Shown here: positions 1 to 7,481 of the stretch, piece after piece
Layout of the letters: every line of letters starts with the position of its first letter
Position numbering within the stretch: position 1 is the stretch's first letter
Assembly (NCBI GenBank): GCA_944390305.1
Contig: CALXPX010000049.1
Location: forward strand, 1-9,079
DNA length: 9,079 nt
Direction of reading: 5' to 3'
Source: an uncultured Clostridia bacterium
GTDB lineage: Bacteria; Bacillota; Clostridia; TANB77; CAG-508
Notes under the pieces: model-generated
What the model saw: only the letters and a program-made list of their open reading frames with translations
The model's database searches: none
What the model was told of the DNA's origin: nothing
Position numbers and translations under genes: made by a program

Positions 1-2
1 AC

Positions 3-65
3 ATTATAAATATTAAAAAAGAAGCAACTGCAAATTATAATATGGAAAATATAAGAGGAATATAA
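3..65 (+). CDS. C-terminal tail of an unseen upstream gene (partial)
   Basis: A reading frame enters from the left edge and runs about 20 codons to a TAA at 63-65, ending in NMENIRGI. The other two plus frames stop within the first 15 bases. A hairpin terminator begins 15 bases after the stop, which fits the end of a real gene. The tail is too short to identify a family and could be chance open frame. Confidence 0.35.
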   Translation: MINIKKEATANYNMENIRGI

Positions 66-79
66 AAAAGTAAAAAGAG

Positions 80-109
80 AAAAGCAGGATGGAAAACCAG
101 TCTGCTTTT
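80..109. terminator. Bidirectional intrinsic terminator between convergent genes
   Basis: The arms AAAAGCAG (80-87) and CTGCTTTT (102-109) pair perfectly. Inside them TGG and CCA pair around an AAAA loop, with a 2-base internal mismatch. Read on the minus strand, the hairpin is followed by a long T-rich tail (complement of 61-79), placed 9 bases after the stop of the minus-strand gene. Read on the plus strand it ends in TTTT and follows the upstream gene tail. It therefore probably serves both converging genes, the minus one most strongly. Confidence 0.7.
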
Positions 110-117
110 GAGTGAGT

Positions 118-511
118 TTAAGACTCAAATGCCTTCAATGCTATTGTTGGCTGCATATCATTTTTTAAAAATATTTGTGAGAGTTCCCACGGACTTAAAG
201 AAGAAATTAACTTTTTACTTGCTGGTATGAATAGAGTCCATTTACTTTCTTTCAAGTATTTTAATAGTTCTTCAAATACAGTTGCAAGCTCGTTTTCGTT
301 AGAACATTTTATAGAGACAATGTCATGAATCCGTTGAACTTGAGCATCAGATAATTCAATGTGCCCACTGTAATATAAGTTTTCAAGGTCTCTCTCTGAA
401 AAATTTTCAGAATACTCGTCAAATAGGCATTTTAAACTTTCAATAGTCTTACTTTGGATTGGTTGCGTGTTTGTTTGAAATTTGATTCGAGATGTTATTT
501 GAGTTTTTCAT
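118..511 (-). pseudogene. Small orphan protein gene, frameshifted right after the start codon
   Basis: On the minus strand a frame of 129 sense codons is open from 507 down to the TAA at 118-120 but has no usable start of its own. One base out of phase, at 511-509, is an ATG with a good ribosome binding site, AAAGGTGAG (519-527). Removing one A from the run of five after this ATG (504-508 on the plus strand) joins start and frame, giving a 130-residue protein that begins MKTQITSRIKFQ and ends ALKAFES. As written, the ATG gives only a 20-residue peptide. The product is soluble and largely helical-looking, with a Trp-containing C-terminal part; I do not recognise it. It uses CGG and CGA arginine codons and CTC/GTC codons that are rare next door, suggesting recent acquisition. 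It could be a real loss-of-function mutation, a slippage-prone A tract or a sequencing error. Confidence 0.7.
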
Positions 512-532
512 GTTTAATCTCACCTTTCATGG

Positions 533-559
533 ATTTTAGTGTTAATATAATTATGTCAA
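533..559 (-). promoter_or_regulatory. Possible promoter for the minus-strand gene
   Basis: On the minus strand a perfect TTGACA (559-554) is followed after 15 bases by TAAAAT (538-533). The spacer is shorter than the usual 17 and the leader would be only about 15 bases, so the assignment is tentative. A second weak pair (TTTACA 593-588, TTTATA 570-565, spacer 17) lies further upstream. Confidence 0.3.
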
Positions 560-596
560 ATTGTTATAAATAAGCCAATAAATACTTTGTAAATAC

Positions 597-625
597 TTGT
601 ATAAAATAGAATTTTGGTGTATAAT
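597..625 (+). promoter_or_regulatory. Promoter of the SNF2 helicase gene
   Basis: TTGTAT (597-602), a 17-base spacer and a perfect TATAAT (620-625). Transcription would start near 632, downstream of the ATG at 628, so that ATG is probably not in the mRNA. AATACTT occurs twice, in 581-590 and 592-600, directly before and over the -35. Confidence 0.65.
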
Positions 626-663
626 ATATGACTAGGTTAATTGGTTATATTTTGGAGGGATCA

Positions 664-3600
664 ATGTTGATAAATGATGAAGTAATAGAAGAATTAAAAA
701 ATTCAGCAGGAGACCAGAGACAAGAAAAAGCCGAAGAAATAATTAAAGAAAAAAAGATAAAAATAACAAAGATAACTTATGATAATAAAGTCAACTTTAG
801 TATACATGCACAAGTAGAAGGAAAACTAAATAATTATTCTACATATATAGAAATAAAAAATGGAGAAATTGAAAATTTAAGTTGTACGTGTCCAGATTAT
901 GAATCAACATATGGAACATGTAAGCATATTTTAGCGACTGCTTTGGAAATTAAAGAAAATCCCTCATATATAAAAACTCTTAATAAGAATAATCCAGTAG
1001 TAAAAAAAGCAAGAAATCAAGACCAATATAGAATATATAGGCAAATGATAAGTTCATTTTATACAGATGAACAAAAAGAAGATAAAGATTTAATAATATG
1101 TGATGAAAAAATAAGACTAGAGCCAAGACTTATATATAAAGAAAATTTAAAAACGTTTAGATTAGAAGTGAGAATTGGAAATAAACAAATGTATAAAATA
1201 AAGGATTTACCAGAATTTTATACAAGAATGGTAAATAAAGAAAACTATAAGTATGGTGCTAAGCTAGAATTTATGCATATAAGAGAAAATTTTGAACAAG
1301 AAAGTTTACCTCTTTTAGATTATGTATTAAAATATGCTGAAATTATTAAATATGCAAATGAATCAGAAGAAAGATATTATACAAATGTTTTAGATAATGC
1401 ATATATAGTGATATCAAATTCAGGATTAGATGAATTATTTGATATATTAAAAGGCAAGAAAGTTGAAATATATAGTGATTATTCCACAGAGAGAGTAGAA
1501 TTTGTGGATAATACTCCTAATATAAAATATTTTTTAGAAGAAAAAAATAATGAAAATTATATTATTACAACAAATGTAGACGTATTTGATTATTTAATAA
1601 TAGAAGGAAAAAATTACAGTTATTTTTTACAACAAGATAAAATGTATAGGTGCTCAAGAAAATATGAGAATTCTATAATTAAATTACTTAATATATATAA
1701 GATAAATTTGACTAAGGGAATTATACTAAAAAAAGATGAATTTGCGGACTTTTATTCATTAGTAATGCCTTTATTAGAGTATGAAATAAATCTAGATAAT
1801 GTAGATCAAGATGAATTAAACAGATATATGCCTAAAAAATTAAACGTTAAAGTTTTCTTAGATTATAATCAAAAACATTATATAACTGCAGATATAAAAT
1901 TCAAATATGATGATTTTGAATTTAGTCCTTTTGAGGAAGTAGATAAAAAAATTCCAAGAAATGCTATAGAAGAATCAAAGGCTCTAGATTTATTTAGTCA
2001 TTCCGGATTTATGTATAATCAAAAAAATAACAAATTAGTGTTGGTAAAGGATGATGATATTTTTAATTTTTTAGAGTATGATATAGAAAAATATATTTCA
2101 AAATTCGAAGTTTTAGCTACTGAAAGATTTAAAACAAAACAAATATTAAAACCAAAAATTAATTCAATAGGTGTAAAAATTGAAAATAATCTTTTGAGTA
2201 TAGATTTATCCAATATTGATATAGATAGAACTGAAATTTTAGAAATAATGAAAAAATACAAATTAAAGAAAAAATATCACAGACTAAAAAATGGTGAATT
2301 TGTTGAACTAGAAAATAACAATTCTTTAGACATTATAACGAAAATTTCAGATAGTGCAAATATAGATTATGAAGAATTATTAGAAGGAGAAGTAAAGTTA
2401 CCATTATATAGAGGATTATATTTAGATAAAATCTTAAAGAAAAACGAAAATATTGTAATCAAAAAAAGTGAAAAATATAAACAATTAATAGATGATGTGT
2501 ATAGTAGGCAGATATCAGACAAATATAAAATACCAAAAGGAATTAAGGCTGAATTAAGAGAATATCAGCAAATTGGATTTGATTGGTTAAAAACATTAGA
2601 CGAGTATAATCTTGGAGGAATTTTAGCGGATGATATGGGGCTTGGTAAAACAGTGCAACTTCTTTCGGTAATAATGTCATATTTAGAAAATGTTGATAAG
2701 GAAAAAAAGTTACCAATATTAGTTGTATGTCCTAGTTCTCTTTCTTTAAACTGGAAAGAAGAAGCAGCAAAATTTACGCCAAGTATAAGTACATTGGTAA
2801 TTAGCGGAGAATCAAAACAAAGAGAGGATTTAATAAAAAGTATTACAAAATATGACGTTACCATAACTTCATATGATTTACTAAAAAGAGATATTGATGT
2901 ATATAAAGAATGTAATTATACTTTTAGATATATAATTGCAGATGAAGCACAATATATAAAGAATAATAATACGCAAAATGCAAAAGTAATTAAAGAAATA
3001 AAAGCAGAAACTAGATATGCATTAACAGGTACTCCAATAGAAAATTCATTGTCAGAATTATGGTCAATTTTTGACTTTATAATGCCAGGATATTTATTTT
3101 CATATAATAAATTTAAAATATTATTTGAAACGCCAATTAGTAAAGAAGAAGATAAAGAAGCAATGGATAGATTAAAAAACATGATAGAACCATTTGTATT
3201 AAGGAGAGTAAAGGAAAATGTACTTACTGAATTACCAGACAAAACTATAACTGTTCTTAATAATGAAATGACAGGAGAGCAATTAAAGATATATTTATCT
3301 TACATGCAAAGTGCTAAAAAACAAGCAAAAGAAGAAATAGAGACAAATGGTGTTGCTAATAGCCAAATAAAAATTTTAGCACTTCTTATGAGATTAAGAC
3401 AAATTTGTTGTCATCCAGGGCTATTTTTAGAAAATTATGATGGTGAAAGTAGTAAGCTAAATCAATGTATGGAAATAATTAAAGATGCTGTAAATGGAGG
3501 ACATAAAATATTATTATTTTCAGGATATTCATCTATGTTTACTTATTTAGAAAAAGAATTAAAGAAAAATAACATAGAATATTTTAAACTAACAGGTCAG

Positions 3601-3960
3601 ACAAAAGTTGAAGATAGAATGGATTTAGTAAATAAATTTAATAATAATGAAAACATAAAAGTATTCCTAATTTCTTTAAAAGCAGGAGGAACTGGACTTA
3701 ACCTAATTGGAGCAGATATGGTTATTCATTATGATCCATGGTGGAACTTATCTGCAGAGAATCAAGCAACAGATAGAACTTATAGAATAGGACAAAAAAG
3801 AAATGTGCAGGTATATAAATTAATTACTAAAAATTCAATAGAAGAAAAAATATATAATCTTCAGGAGAAAAAAGCAAAACTTGCTGATGATATGTTATCT
3901 ACCAAAGAAACGTTTATCAGTAAGATGTCTAAAGAAGATATTATGGAACTTTTTCAGTAA
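664..3960 (+). CDS. SWIM zinc-finger SNF2-family ATPase/helicase
   Basis: A cytoplasmic DNA-dependent ATPase of the bacterial SNF2 group, 1,098 residues, predicted to translocate on DNA or remodel protein-DNA complexes; the exact substrate is unknown. An N-terminal SWIM zinc finger shows C74-x-C76, then C86-x-H88. Residues about 160-620 fit the bacterial SNF2-associated region in position and length. The motor follows: Walker A DDMGLGKT at 656-663, the DEAQ box at 760-763, motif III LTGTP from 787, AGGTGLN at 1007-1013 and the QATDRTYRIGQ arginine-finger motif at 1034-1044. All key residues are present and the length is normal for the family. I chose the ATG at 664: it has GGAGGGA (654-660) just upstream, while the in-frame ATG at 628 has no binding site and lies before the expected transcript start. 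It appears to be transcribed alone and divergently from the minus-strand gene. No nuclease or methylase partner is visible, so a defence role is not supported. Confidence 0.95.
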   Translation: MLINDEVIEELKNSAGDQRQEKAEEIIKEKKIKITKITYDNKVNFSIHAQVEGKLNNYSTYIEIKNGEIENLSCTCPDYESTYGTCKHILATALEIKENPSYIKTLNKNNPVVKKARNQDQYRIYRQMISSFYTDEQKEDKDLIICDEKIRLEPRLIYKENLKTFRLEVRIGNKQMYKIKDLPEFYTRMVNKENYKYGAKLEFMHIRENFEQESLPLLDYVLKYAEIIKYANESEERYYTNVLDNAYIVISNSGLDELFDILKGKKVEIYSDYSTERVEFVDNTPNIKYFLEEKNNENYIITTNVDVFDYLIIEGKNYSYFLQQDKMYRCSRKYENSIIKLLNIYKINLTKGIILKKDEFADFYSLVMPLLEYEINLDNVDQDELNRYMPKKLNVKVFLDYNQKHYITADIKFKYDDFEFSPFEEVDKKIPRNAIEESKALDLFSHSGFMYNQKNNKLVLVKDDDIFNFLEYDIEKYISKFEVLATERFKTKQILKPKINSIGVKIENNLLSIDLSNIDIDRTEILEIMKKYKLKKKYHRLKNGEFVELENNNSLDIITKISDSANIDYEELLEGEVKLPLYRGLYLDKILKKNENIVIKKSEKYKQLIDDVYSRQISDKYKIPKGIKAELREYQQIGFDWLKTLDEYNLGGILADDMGLGKTVQLLSVIMSYLENVDKEKKLPILVVCPSSLSLNWKEEAAKFTPSISTLVISGESKQREDLIKSITKYDVTITSYDLLKRDIDVYKECNYTFRYIIADEAQYIKNNNTQNAKVIKEIKAETRYALTGTPIENSLSELWSIFDFIMPGYLFSYNKFKILFETPISKEEDKEAMDRLKNMIEPFVLRRVKENVLTELPDKTITVLNNEMTGEQLKIYLSYMQSAKKQAKEEIETNGVANSQIKILALLMRLRQICCHPGLFLENYDGESSKLNQCMEIIKDAVNGGHKILLFSGYSSMFTYLEKELKKNNIEYFKLTGQTKVEDRMDLVNKFNNNENIKVFLISLKAGGTGLNLIGADMVIHYDPWWNLSAENQATDRTYRIGQKRNVQVYKLITKNSIEEKIYNLQEKKAKLADDMLSTKETFISKMSKEDIMELFQ

Positions 3961-3962
3961 GA

Positions 3963-3991
3963 TTGAATTATGTAAATTTATGTGATATAAT
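3963..3991 (+). promoter_or_regulatory. Extended -10 promoter of the small orphan gene
   Basis: TTGAAT (3963-3968), a 17-base spacer and TATAAT (3986-3991) preceded by TGA, which forms the extended -10 TGnTATAAT. It begins two bases after the SNF2 stop codon, and I see no terminator between them. The expected transcript start is near 3998. Confidence 0.7.
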
Positions 3992-3995
3992 AATA

Positions 3996-4012
3996 TTGCA
4001 ATTTTGTTGCAA
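3996..4012 (+). repeat. Paired TTGCAA palindromes at the transcription start, possible operator
   Basis: TTGCAA at 3996-4001 and again at 4007-4012, start to start 11 bases apart, about one helical turn. Each is its own reverse complement, so the pair can be two half-sites for a dimeric repressor or a 6-bp RNA hairpin. The location, directly over the predicted transcription start, is where repressors typically bind. The operator role is inference. Confidence 0.35.
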
Positions 4013-4035
4013 ATAAAAAGAAAGGAAGGATTCCT

Positions 4036-4500
4036 ATGTCAAGTCTTAACTATGTAAATAGCCGGCCTAATTATCCAATAAAATTCGGGGCCGAAGTGCA
4101 AAGCTTAGAAAGATTTTTTAGTGAGAGGGGTCTTATCAAAAAGATTGATAAAATTGTAAAGACAGAATCGTTTAATATTGCACTTGATGCAATGATTGAA
4201 TGTGCAGAAAACCTTTATCAAGAAAACGAAAAGATCCAAAAATTTTTAAATGATAAGGATAAGGATAAGGTAATATCCTTTATAAAGGAAAGTGCCATGT
4301 CAAAAGCATTGGAGCTAGGATTATCCTTATGGATTAATGAAGGCATAGATCTTGTCATTGCAATAAATGAAGTTCTCACACTAAAATTTATGAAACTAAG
4401 AATTAGCGAATTTGAAGATACTTTGTGGGAATTGTATTGCGAAAACAATACAGGCGTAAAGAGGTTAAGAGAGATAATTCAAGGAGAGGAATCATTCTAA
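4036..4500 (+). CDS. Orphan helical protein of 154 residues, function unknown
   Basis: I do not recognise a family. The protein begins MSSLNYVNSRPNYPIKFGAE, then reads as alternating charged and aliphatic helices with a lysine/aspartate-rich stretch (FLNDKDKDK near residue 75). There is no signal peptide and no clear membrane span; the segment LGLSLWINEGIDLVIAINEVL is amphipathic rather than transmembrane. The ATG has AAGGAAGGA five bases upstream. That site sits in a small perfect hairpin, AGGAA-GGA-TTCCT (4023-4035), ending at the start codon, so translation may be partly masked. The gene has its own promoter and terminator and forms a closed unit between the SNF2 gene and trmFO. Its opening is richer in G and C (CGG, GGG, GCC codons) than the neighbours, which suggests transfer. 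It may be a regulator or small effector, but nothing in the sequence proves that. Confidence 0.75.
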   Translation: MSSLNYVNSRPNYPIKFGAEVQSLERFFSERGLIKKIDKIVKTESFNIALDAMIECAENLYQENEKIQKFLNDKDKDKVISFIKESAMSKALELGLSLWINEGIDLVIAINEVLTLKFMKLRISEFEDTLWELYCENNTGVKRLREIIQGEESF

Positions 4501-4507
4501 TGAAAGT

Positions 4508-4547
4508 AGGCATATGCTGCTGGATGACTAACTAGTAGCATATGCCT
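4508..4547 (+). terminator. Strong hairpin terminator after the orphan gene
   Basis: The arms 4508-4521 and 4534-4547 pair over 14 positions with one G-T wobble (4519/4536) and a 12-base loop. The core is AGGCATATGCT with AGCATATGCCT. A weak T-rich tail (GTTTATAAAATTT) follows. The 3' arm contains the ATG at 4542, arguing against that ATG as the trmFO start. The tail is weak, so some read-through into trmFO is possible, and it may be needed because I see no good promoter between the hairpin and trmFO. Confidence 0.65.
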
Positions 4548-4571
4548 GTTTATAAAATTTATGGAGGAAAT

Positions 4572-5963
4572 ATGGATAAATATATTAATATAATAGGTGG
4601 TGGATTAGCAGGTTCTGAAGCAGCGTATCAAATTGCAAAAAGAGGAATAAAAGTTAGGTTATATGAAATGAAACCTACTAAATATTCACCAGCTCATAGT
4701 AAGAATAGTTTGGCTGAAATTGTATGTAGTAATTCTTTTAAATCAAATTTACTAACAAATGCTTGTGGTCTTTTAAAAGAAGAACTTAGGCGACTAGATT
4801 CTTTACTTATAAAAATAGCAGATGATGTGAAAGTTCCAGCAGGACAGGCATTGGCAGTAGATAGAGAAAAATTTTCTGAAAAGGTTACTGAGATAATTAA
4901 AAATAATGATAACATAGAAATAATAAATAAAGAAGTAGTAAGTAAGTATGATGAAAATATAAAAGAATATGCTAATAAAGTTATATTTGAAGATTTAATT
5001 TCTGAATCTATTACAATAATAGCAACTGGACCTCTTACTTCTGATTCATTATCAATAGGAATCAAAAAATTAACTGGTGAAAATGAACTATATTTCTATG
5101 ATGCAGCTGCACCAATTATTGAAAAAGATAGCATAGATTTTAATATTGCTTTTTATGGAGATAGATATGAAGAAGAAAAGAAAAAAGATGAAACAATAGA
5201 TATATGGAAAGAAAGGATTAAAGAAAATAGAAGCGATTATATTAATTTACCAATGAATAAAGAAGAGTATGAAAAATTTGTAAATACACTTATTAGTGCA
5301 GATGTAGTAGAATTACATGATTTTGAAAAAAAAGAAATTTTTGAAGGATGTATGCCTATTGAAGTAATGGCTAAAAGAGGAATAGATACTTTAAGATTTG
5401 GCCCGCTAAAACCGGTAGGTTTTGATGATCCAAGGACAGCTAAAAGACCATATGCAGTAGTTCAATTAAGACAAGATAATTCAGAAGGTACAATGTATAA
5501 TTTAGTGGGATTTCAAACAAATTTAAAATTTGGAGAACAAAAAAGAGTATTTTCAATGATTCCTGGCTTAGAAAAAGCTGAATTTATAAAATATGGTGTG
5601 ATGCATAGAAATACATTTATAAATTCTACGATGTTGTTAGATGAAACATATAATTTGAAGAAAAATAGGAATATATTTTTCGCTGGACAAATAACAGGGG
5701 TAGAAGGATATGTGGAGTCTATATCTTCTGGAATAGTAGCAGCGATAAATGCAGTAAAAAGGTTAGAAAATAAAGAAAAAGTTATTTTTTCAAATGAAAC
5801 TATGATAGGAGCACTAGCTACTTACATTTCTACACCAAATAAAAAGTTCCAACCAATGAATGCTAATTTTGGTATTATTATGCAATTAGAGGGTAACAAA
5901 ATAAAGGATAAAAAGTTAAGGTATGAAAAGCTTGCTGAACATTCTTTGCAAATATTAAAATAA
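4572..5963 (+). CDS. trmFO: TrmFO, methylenetetrahydrofolate-FAD tRNA (uracil-54-C5) methyltransferase
   Basis: Makes ribothymidine at position 54 in the T-loop of tRNAs, using methylenetetrahydrofolate as carbon donor and reduced FAD. It is the usual U54 enzyme of Firmicutes in place of the SAM-dependent TrmA. The product is 463 residues. It opens with the FAD-binding stretch IIGGGLAGSEAA (GGGLAG at 9-14). C52 in VCSNSFKSN and C260 in EGCMPIEVMAKRG match the two functional cysteines of the family. Near-invariant blocks ATGPLTSDSLS, FYDAAAPI, KRPYAVVQLRQD, GVMHRNTFINS and GQITGVEGYVES are all visible. It is about 28 residues longer than the Bacillus subtilis protein, largely from a lysine/glutamate-rich insertion near 195-225. 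I chose the ATG at 4572 because GGAGG lies five bases before it; the in-frame ATG at 4542 is inside the preceding hairpin. No partner gene is adjacent. Confidence 0.97.
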   Translation: MDKYINIIGGGLAGSEAAYQIAKRGIKVRLYEMKPTKYSPAHSKNSLAEIVCSNSFKSNLLTNACGLLKEELRRLDSLLIKIADDVKVPAGQALAVDREKFSEKVTEIIKNNDNIEIINKEVVSKYDENIKEYANKVIFEDLISESITIIATGPLTSDSLSIGIKKLTGENELYFYDAAAPIIEKDSIDFNIAFYGDRYEEEKKKDETIDIWKERIKENRSDYINLPMNKEEYEKFVNTLISADVVELHDFEKKEIFEGCMPIEVMAKRGIDTLRFGPLKPVGFDDPRTAKRPYAVVQLRQDNSEGTMYNLVGFQTNLKFGEQKRVFSMIPGLEKAEFIKYGVMHRNTFINSTMLLDETYNLKKNRNIFFAGQITGVEGYVESISSGIVAAINAVKRLENKEKVIFSNETMIGALATYISTPNKKFQPMNANFGIIMQLEGNKIKDKKLRYEKLAEHSLQILK

Positions 5964-5995
5964 TATTAAATTTATGTTACAATTTTACATTTTTA

Positions 5996-6024
5996 TTGTT
6001 TTGCAGTGGTAAATCTTGTATAAT
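5996..6024 (+). promoter_or_regulatory. Possible upstream promoter of the coiled-coil operon
   Basis: TTGTTT (5996-6001), a 17-base spacer and a perfect TATAAT (6019-6024). It lies 60 bases before a better promoter, so the operon may have tandem starts. The -35 is poor. Confidence 0.4.
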
Positions 6025-6043
6025 GAAAAAAAGTTAGCAAAAG
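6021..6043 (+). repeat. Noncoding copy of a 23-base direct repeat
   Basis: This stretch matches 6362-6384 at 22 of 23 positions; the only difference is A against C at the eighth base. Here it lies between the two candidate promoters. The match does not extend on either side. It contains an A run, so low complexity accounts for part of it. Confidence 0.45.
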
Positions 6044-6055
6044 TGTTTACATAAC

Positions 6056-6084
6056 TTGCAAAAATAGAAAATATATGATATAAT
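6056..6084 (+). promoter_or_regulatory. Main promoter of the coiled-coil operon, extended -10
   Basis: TTGCAA (6056-6061), a 17-base spacer and TATAAT (6079-6084) preceded by TGA, giving TGnTATAAT. The transcript would start near 6091 with a leader of about 48 bases before the ATG at 6139. The -10 context closely resembles that of the promoter at 3963-3991. Confidence 0.7.
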
Positions 6085-6138
6085 AAGTATATTGAGACAA
6101 AGAGAAACTTACGAAAAAATATTTTAGGAGGGAAAAAT

Positions 6139-6306
6139 ATGAATAATGAAAATGTTTCTAAAGAAATGATAGATACTTTGTCTATTGATGAATTAGTGGA
6201 CTTAAGTGTTGAAGCAGATGAATTAATTGATGACTTTGACGATATTATAAAAAGATGTGATGCCGCTTTAAATTCGCCAATTAAGGAGGAAAATATATGG
6301 AACTAG
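6139..6306 (+). CDS. Small acidic protein, 55 residues, first gene of the operon
   Basis: The ATG has AGGAGGG (6126-6132) six bases upstream and the frame runs 55 codons to TAG at 6304-6306. The product starts MNNENVSKEMIDTLSIDEL and has 16 acidic residues against 4 basic ones, one cysteine (C40) and a predicted amphipathic helix (SIDELVDLSVEADELIDDF). There is no signal or membrane segment. Its last ten bases overlap the start of the coiled-coil gene, whose ribosome binding site lies inside this frame, so the two are probably translationally coupled. It could be a small binding partner of the coiled-coil protein or a leader whose translation opens the next start. I recognise no family. Confidence 0.75.
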   Translation: MNNENVSKEMIDTLSIDELVDLSVEADELIDDFDDIIKRCDAALNSPIKEENIWN

Positions 6307-7481
6307 AAAGTTTAAATAATGAGTATGTGGCTTTAAAGAAATTATTGCAAAATGCACGTGCTAATGAACAAAAGTTAGCAAAAGAATTACAAGCTTTAGA
6401 ACAAGATAAAGCTCTTTATGAAAGCACAATGACAGTAGCAAAACGTGATGGAAATAAGAGTGTATACGATGCTGCTAAAAAGAATTTAGAAACTACAACC
6501 AAAGAAATAGCTAGAGTTAAAGCAGAAGCAGAAATTGAAAAACAATCTGTTGAAAATTTTAGAACTCAAATAACAAGTAAATTAGAACAAGTAAAAAATG
6601 ATCCTTCATTATCACTTCATCTAGATAAAAGTTTAGCTGTGAAATATCAAAGACAAGCAAATCAACTTCAAAAAAAGAGAGATGAATTTGATAAGAAGAA
6701 AAATAATGTTGCTAGTTTAAGTTTATTATTAAATAATCATCAATCTTTGATGAATAATGCAAGAGGAATTGTTGCTGCATCATCAGAAATAAGTAAAAGC
6801 AAGCAAGAACTAGAAAGCTTAAAATTAACTGTACCTGGTGGAGCATATACATATAAAGATCCAGCTAGAGCAGCTCAGCTAGAGCAAACAATAAAAGATG
6901 CTACAGCAAAATTAAATACAAATAAAAAAGCAATAAAATCTTATATTAAGAAACATAAAATATCTATGCCAGAAAATGCTATAGATGAGTTAGAAGGACT
7001 TGAATGTAAAAGAGTAGGAAAAAATCAACAATTAGATGTAAAATCAGCTTTAGATGCTAAGAAAAAAGAATATGGTAGAGAATATGATAAAACTGTAAGA
7101 AAATTGCAAAAGTATCAAGAAGCATATAAGGATTTACCAGAAGATGCTAAACAAGCAGCTAATAAAGGTAAAACAGTAACAACTCCAACACCAGGACCAC
7201 AGACACCAGAGCCAACTAATGTTTTGGGTAAAGCATGGAATTGGCTTGCAAATACTAGATTTGGAAAATGGTTTGGAAGAAAGTGGAATGGACAAGAAGC
7301 ATTACCAGAAGCTCCTAAAATAGAACCTAGAGTTGAATCTGCAGATTTTAGAGATAGTTTAAAGTATGATATTATCAGAGACTCAAGAGGAAGACAAGAA
7401 CGTGATGACTTAAAAAGAGCAGGTCAAAATATTGATGCTCAAAGGCAAAATAACGAACATGAGGATAATGATAGAGATTGA
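6297..7481 (+). CDS. Coiled-coil protein with Pro-rich linker and Trp-rich segment, ends at an in-frame TGA
   Basis: 394 residues as terminated. The ATG at 6297 has AAGGAGGA (6283-6290) six bases upstream. Residues 1-100, 112-178 and 190-290 are rich in Lys, Glu, Gln and Leu with heptad-like spacing, indicating long coiled coils. A Gly/Tyr break (VPGGAYTYKDP) lies near 179-189. Residues 292-307 form a Thr/Pro linker (TTPTPGPQTPEPT), followed by a basic aromatic stretch at 308-332 with four tryptophans (KAWNWLANTRFGKWFGRKW) that could lie on a membrane surface. The tail to 394 is highly charged. There is no signal peptide, so this part should be cytoplasmic. It ends in TGA (7479-7481), the only TGA stop among the complete genes here, and the same frame then stays open for 247 more codons. 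It may thus be the inner part of a larger membrane-anchored protein. I do not recognise the family. Confidence 0.85.
   Translation: MELESLNNEYVALKKLLQNARANEQKLAKELQALEQDKALYESTMTVAKRDGNKSVYDAAKKNLETTTKEIARVKAEAEIEKQSVENFRTQITSKLEQVKNDPSLSLHLDKSLAVKYQRQANQLQKKRDEFDKKKNNVASLSLLLNNHQSLMNNARGIVAASSEISKSKQELESLKLTVPGGAYTYKDPARAAQLEQTIKDATAKLNTNKKAIKSYIKKHKISMPENAIDELEGLECKRVGKNQQLDVKSALDAKKKEYGREYDKTVRKLQKYQEAYKDLPEDAKQAANKGKTVTTPTPGPQTPEPTNVLGKAWNWLANTRFGKWFGRKWNGQEALPEAPKIEPRVESADFRDSLKYDIIRDSRGRQERDDLKRAGQNIDAQRQNNEHEDNDRD
6362..6384 (+). repeat. Coding copy of the 23-base direct repeat
   Basis: Second copy of the sequence at 6021-6043, 22 of 23 identical, encoding NEQKLAKE-like residues near the start of the coiled-coil protein. 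Read in the same phase, the noncoding copy would give NEKKLAK, so it could be a fragment of a duplicated gene end; this is inference. Confidence 0.45.

Noticed and set aside
628..663. Upstream ATG at 628 as the start of the SNF2 gene
   Set aside because: It has no ribosome binding site and lies before the transcript start expected from TATAAT at 620-625. ATG 664 follows GGAGGGA at the right distance.
2019..3242. Minus-strand open frames inside the SNF2 gene
   Set aside because: They are shadows of the well-supported plus-strand coding sequence, with no binding sites or recognisable motifs. The same applies to minus frames inside the orphan gene, trmFO and rpsL.
664..3960. SNF2 helicase as the core of a phage-defence system
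   Set aside because: No nuclease, methylase, phospholipase or other defence partner is next to it, and stand-alone SWIM/SNF2 ATPases are widespread in Firmicutes. The domain order alone is not evidence of defence.
3996..4012. TTGCAA pair as part of a CRISPR or integron-like repeat
   Set aside because: There are only two copies of six bases with no regular spacer series and no associated cas or integrase gene.
4542..4571. Upstream ATG at 4542 as the start of trmFO
   Set aside because: It lies within the 3' arm of the preceding hairpin, and the family N-terminus (FAD motif soon after Met) fits ATG 4572, which has GGAGG before it.
5951..5967. Inverted repeat AATATTA / TAATATT at the end of trmFO as a terminator
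   Set aside because: The stem is pure A/T and seven pairs long with no following T run, so it is likely too weak to be meaningful in this AT-rich DNA.
7479..7481. UGA reassigned to an amino acid (Mycoplasma-type or Gracilibacteria-type code)
   Set aside because: SNF2, trmFO and rpsL contain no in-frame TGA and all tryptophans I checked use TGG. With reassignment many TGA codons would be expected in genes this AT-rich.
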